In this document: positions 6,501 through 6,700 of the stretch, piece by piece | How positions within the stretch are numbered: position 1 is the first letter of the stretch | How the letters are laid out: every line of letters starts with the position of its first letter | Assembly: GCA_012515455.1 (NCBI GenBank) | Contig: JAAYYJ010000373.1 | Coordinates: 1-6,700 of the forward strand | Source of the DNA: Oligosphaeraceae bacterium | Lineage (GTDB): Bacteria > Verrucomicrobiota > Lentisphaeria > Oligosphaerales > Oligosphaeraceae | Reading direction: 5' to 3' | DNA: 6,700 bases | Program-made: the position numbers and the translations under genes | Notes under the pieces: generated by a model | Told to the model about the DNA's origin: nothing | Seen by the model: only the letters and a program-made list of their open reading frames with translations | Databases searched by the model: none

Positions 6501-6700
6501 GGCATGAACCAGCGCATGCCACAGTGCTGCTCCAGAAAATAATAGACTGCGAACAGCGTTCCCGTCTCCCCAAAACGGCTTAGTTTCAGCTTTGAATTAT
6601 AGCTGTCCTGGATTCTGAGCGGGTGGGAGACGCCGTAGCAGGGCTCGCTGTCCCGGCCGACCAGGGCCAGCCAATCCGGCCCGCTGGCAATCTTAAAGCC
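3494..6700 (-). CDS. Giant DUF4838 / CBM9-like / H-X9-DG domain protein, 5' end outside the window
   Basis: 1068 residues are visible, and the frame stays open to the right edge, so the start and any signal peptide lie outside. Domains in order: DUF4838 (about 6700-5255), a glycosidase-like TIM-barrel family, shown by GTLFAVYYFLEQ, GMRWFMPG, the Cys-rich NDGYRTSCECERC (about 6112-6074) and a helical tail; a carbohydrate-binding family 9-like beta sandwich (about 5248-4622), shown by RLDGLLDDELW, EIFINPDP and LDRFGTLVL; a helical linker with a Gln/Leu-rich probable coiled coil (about 4228-4135); and a C-terminal prepilin-associated domain (about 4033-3545) with GNMRLIGIALRLYA, WRCPA, SYGLNN, LLADS and the H-X9-DG signature (His at 3599-3601). 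The last domain is usually found in type II-pseudopilin-like proteins; here it lacks the prepilin leader. The protein is probably exported and acts on or binds complex glycans, but no catalytic residues can be assigned. It is convergent with the hydrolase gene, with 13 bp between stops. An early in-frame ATG at 6515-6517 is not the real start, because conserved DUF4838 sequence continues upstream of it. Confidence 0.9.
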   Translation of the reverse strand, partial: GFKIASGPDWLALVGRDSEPCYGVSHPLRIQDSYNSKLKLSRFGETGTLFAVYYFLEQHCGMRWFMPGALGEVVPVQRSISVPQISVTREPDFEYRNMYFNDFPTDHDGARWFRRAGFGGPAISINHSFSRIKSKYRETNPEFFAIYQGERDYELTCMGRGNLCLSEPGLIQAWVRDIREFFDQQPQQLIYPVMPNDGYRTSCECERCAAFVQAQEERSGSRPQAISNYVWNFVNQIALEVYKTHPDRLIGCCAYSQYINPPDNLEKLSPNVAVMVCKTRRNYWDQEYQAKINQFLDGWRTKARQLYIWEYYLWVGYEPILKGLPVFFPYILAQDIRSLKGSSRGEFIESGTWRPRSDDPRLLNLPGLSHLNLYLTGKLLWEAEADVEAILNDYYQKFYGPAESEMRQFWTLAAELWSSRRKEHGSAIYQNVYREENIDRLLALLAQGRQRCQPGSPECQRIELLQSEMQPVKERVQKVRVINPPELSLPQAGTAPRLDGLLDDELWSTAARSDLVNNLGGEADYRSELLLSWGQGNLYLALRNYEPNLPGMRALARGRDQRVRPVVYEDEAVEIFINPDPLSDRVYYQFVINTVNALWDSRNVVGEPFAPQAWDSKMQSATSIQADHWVLELQIPLADLGLENFSGGRIKANIFRNRVNDDREGMVYSGWSPTLANRHHLLDRFGTLVLAGREGASAAPRTQDAAGQQFQECYESFRLARAGDRREGNANWPSYPELGRSFQSLAATKVPALAAKAAFYAGLCFFLEGAYTAAADCLQAIPALLGPGQELSWLAEVTPEQVRGQDFAGELPGIFSRGLANPNQRQQAEALVQQLQMLRENELQLQSLQQKLLPERTAAAGNRLESQADCNRALLYLGAGFPLFALSLTEIQNKLAQAICVGNMRLIGIALRLYARENGRIPEALTGRGRGSWHALIIPYTDGPGTGWKNRSRIWRCPAAPADGYSYGLNNLLHHLYRGQIEAVPQPGNMVLLADSIHYQPGTYPHQPLFGGGAYSIRGRLEHSGGGTIDRARHDDGANVLFVDGSVSWLPVGQLPVPEGVFWRGQEQ

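Noticed and set aside
5303..6583. 426-codon open frame on the plus strand inside the giant gene
   Set aside because: It is a mirror of the DUF4838/CBM9 coding sequence with no family features; the opposite strand has conserved motifs throughout.

Overview
The window is GC-rich, gene-dense bacterial DNA. Two signs point to the Planctomycetes-Verrucomicrobia-Lentisphaerae group, most likely Lentisphaerota (Victivallis-like). One is a very large DUF4838 / CBM9-like protein that ends in an H-X9-DG (DUF1559-type) domain. The other is a corrinoid and uroporphyrinogen-decarboxylase-like (URO-D) methyl-transfer gene set. This placement is inferred from family content; no rRNA or marker gene is present.

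Layout. Positions 1-1133 (minus strand) hold two genes read leftward. The first is a complete corrinoid-binding methyl-carrier protein (510-1133). Just after it comes a [2Fe-2S]/ASKHA reductive activator of corrinoid proteins (RACo type, 1-493), cut by the left edge. Positions 1134-1419 are a divergent intergenic region. Its left part is a GC-rich leader for the minus-strand genes. Its right part is AT-rich, with a candidate plus-strand promoter, a perfect 14-bp palindrome and a perfect 11-bp tandem repeat. Positions 1420-2406 (plus) encode a URO-D-like methyltransferase, broken by an in-frame TAA at 2290-2292 with 37 well-conserved-looking codons still following it. Positions 2509-3480 (plus) encode a succinylglutamate desuccinylase/aspartoacylase-family zinc hydrolase with an altered substrate-binding motif. 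Positions 3494-6700 (minus) hold the convergent giant gene, whose 5' end lies beyond the right edge.

How it may work together. Corrinoid carrier, RACo activator and URO-D-like protein are the standard parts of a corrinoid-dependent methyltransferase system: a substrate-specific methyltransferase loads methyl onto the Co(I) corrinoid, the URO-D-like enzyme moves it on, and RACo re-reduces accidentally oxidised Co(II). The substrate methyltransferase is not visible and may lie past the left edge. The amidohydrolase-like gene and the glycan-associated giant protein may supply or process the methylated substrate, but this is only inferred from proximity. The internal stop makes the state of the URO-D step uncertain. 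I saw no tRNA, rRNA, CRISPR array, insertion sequence or integration site.
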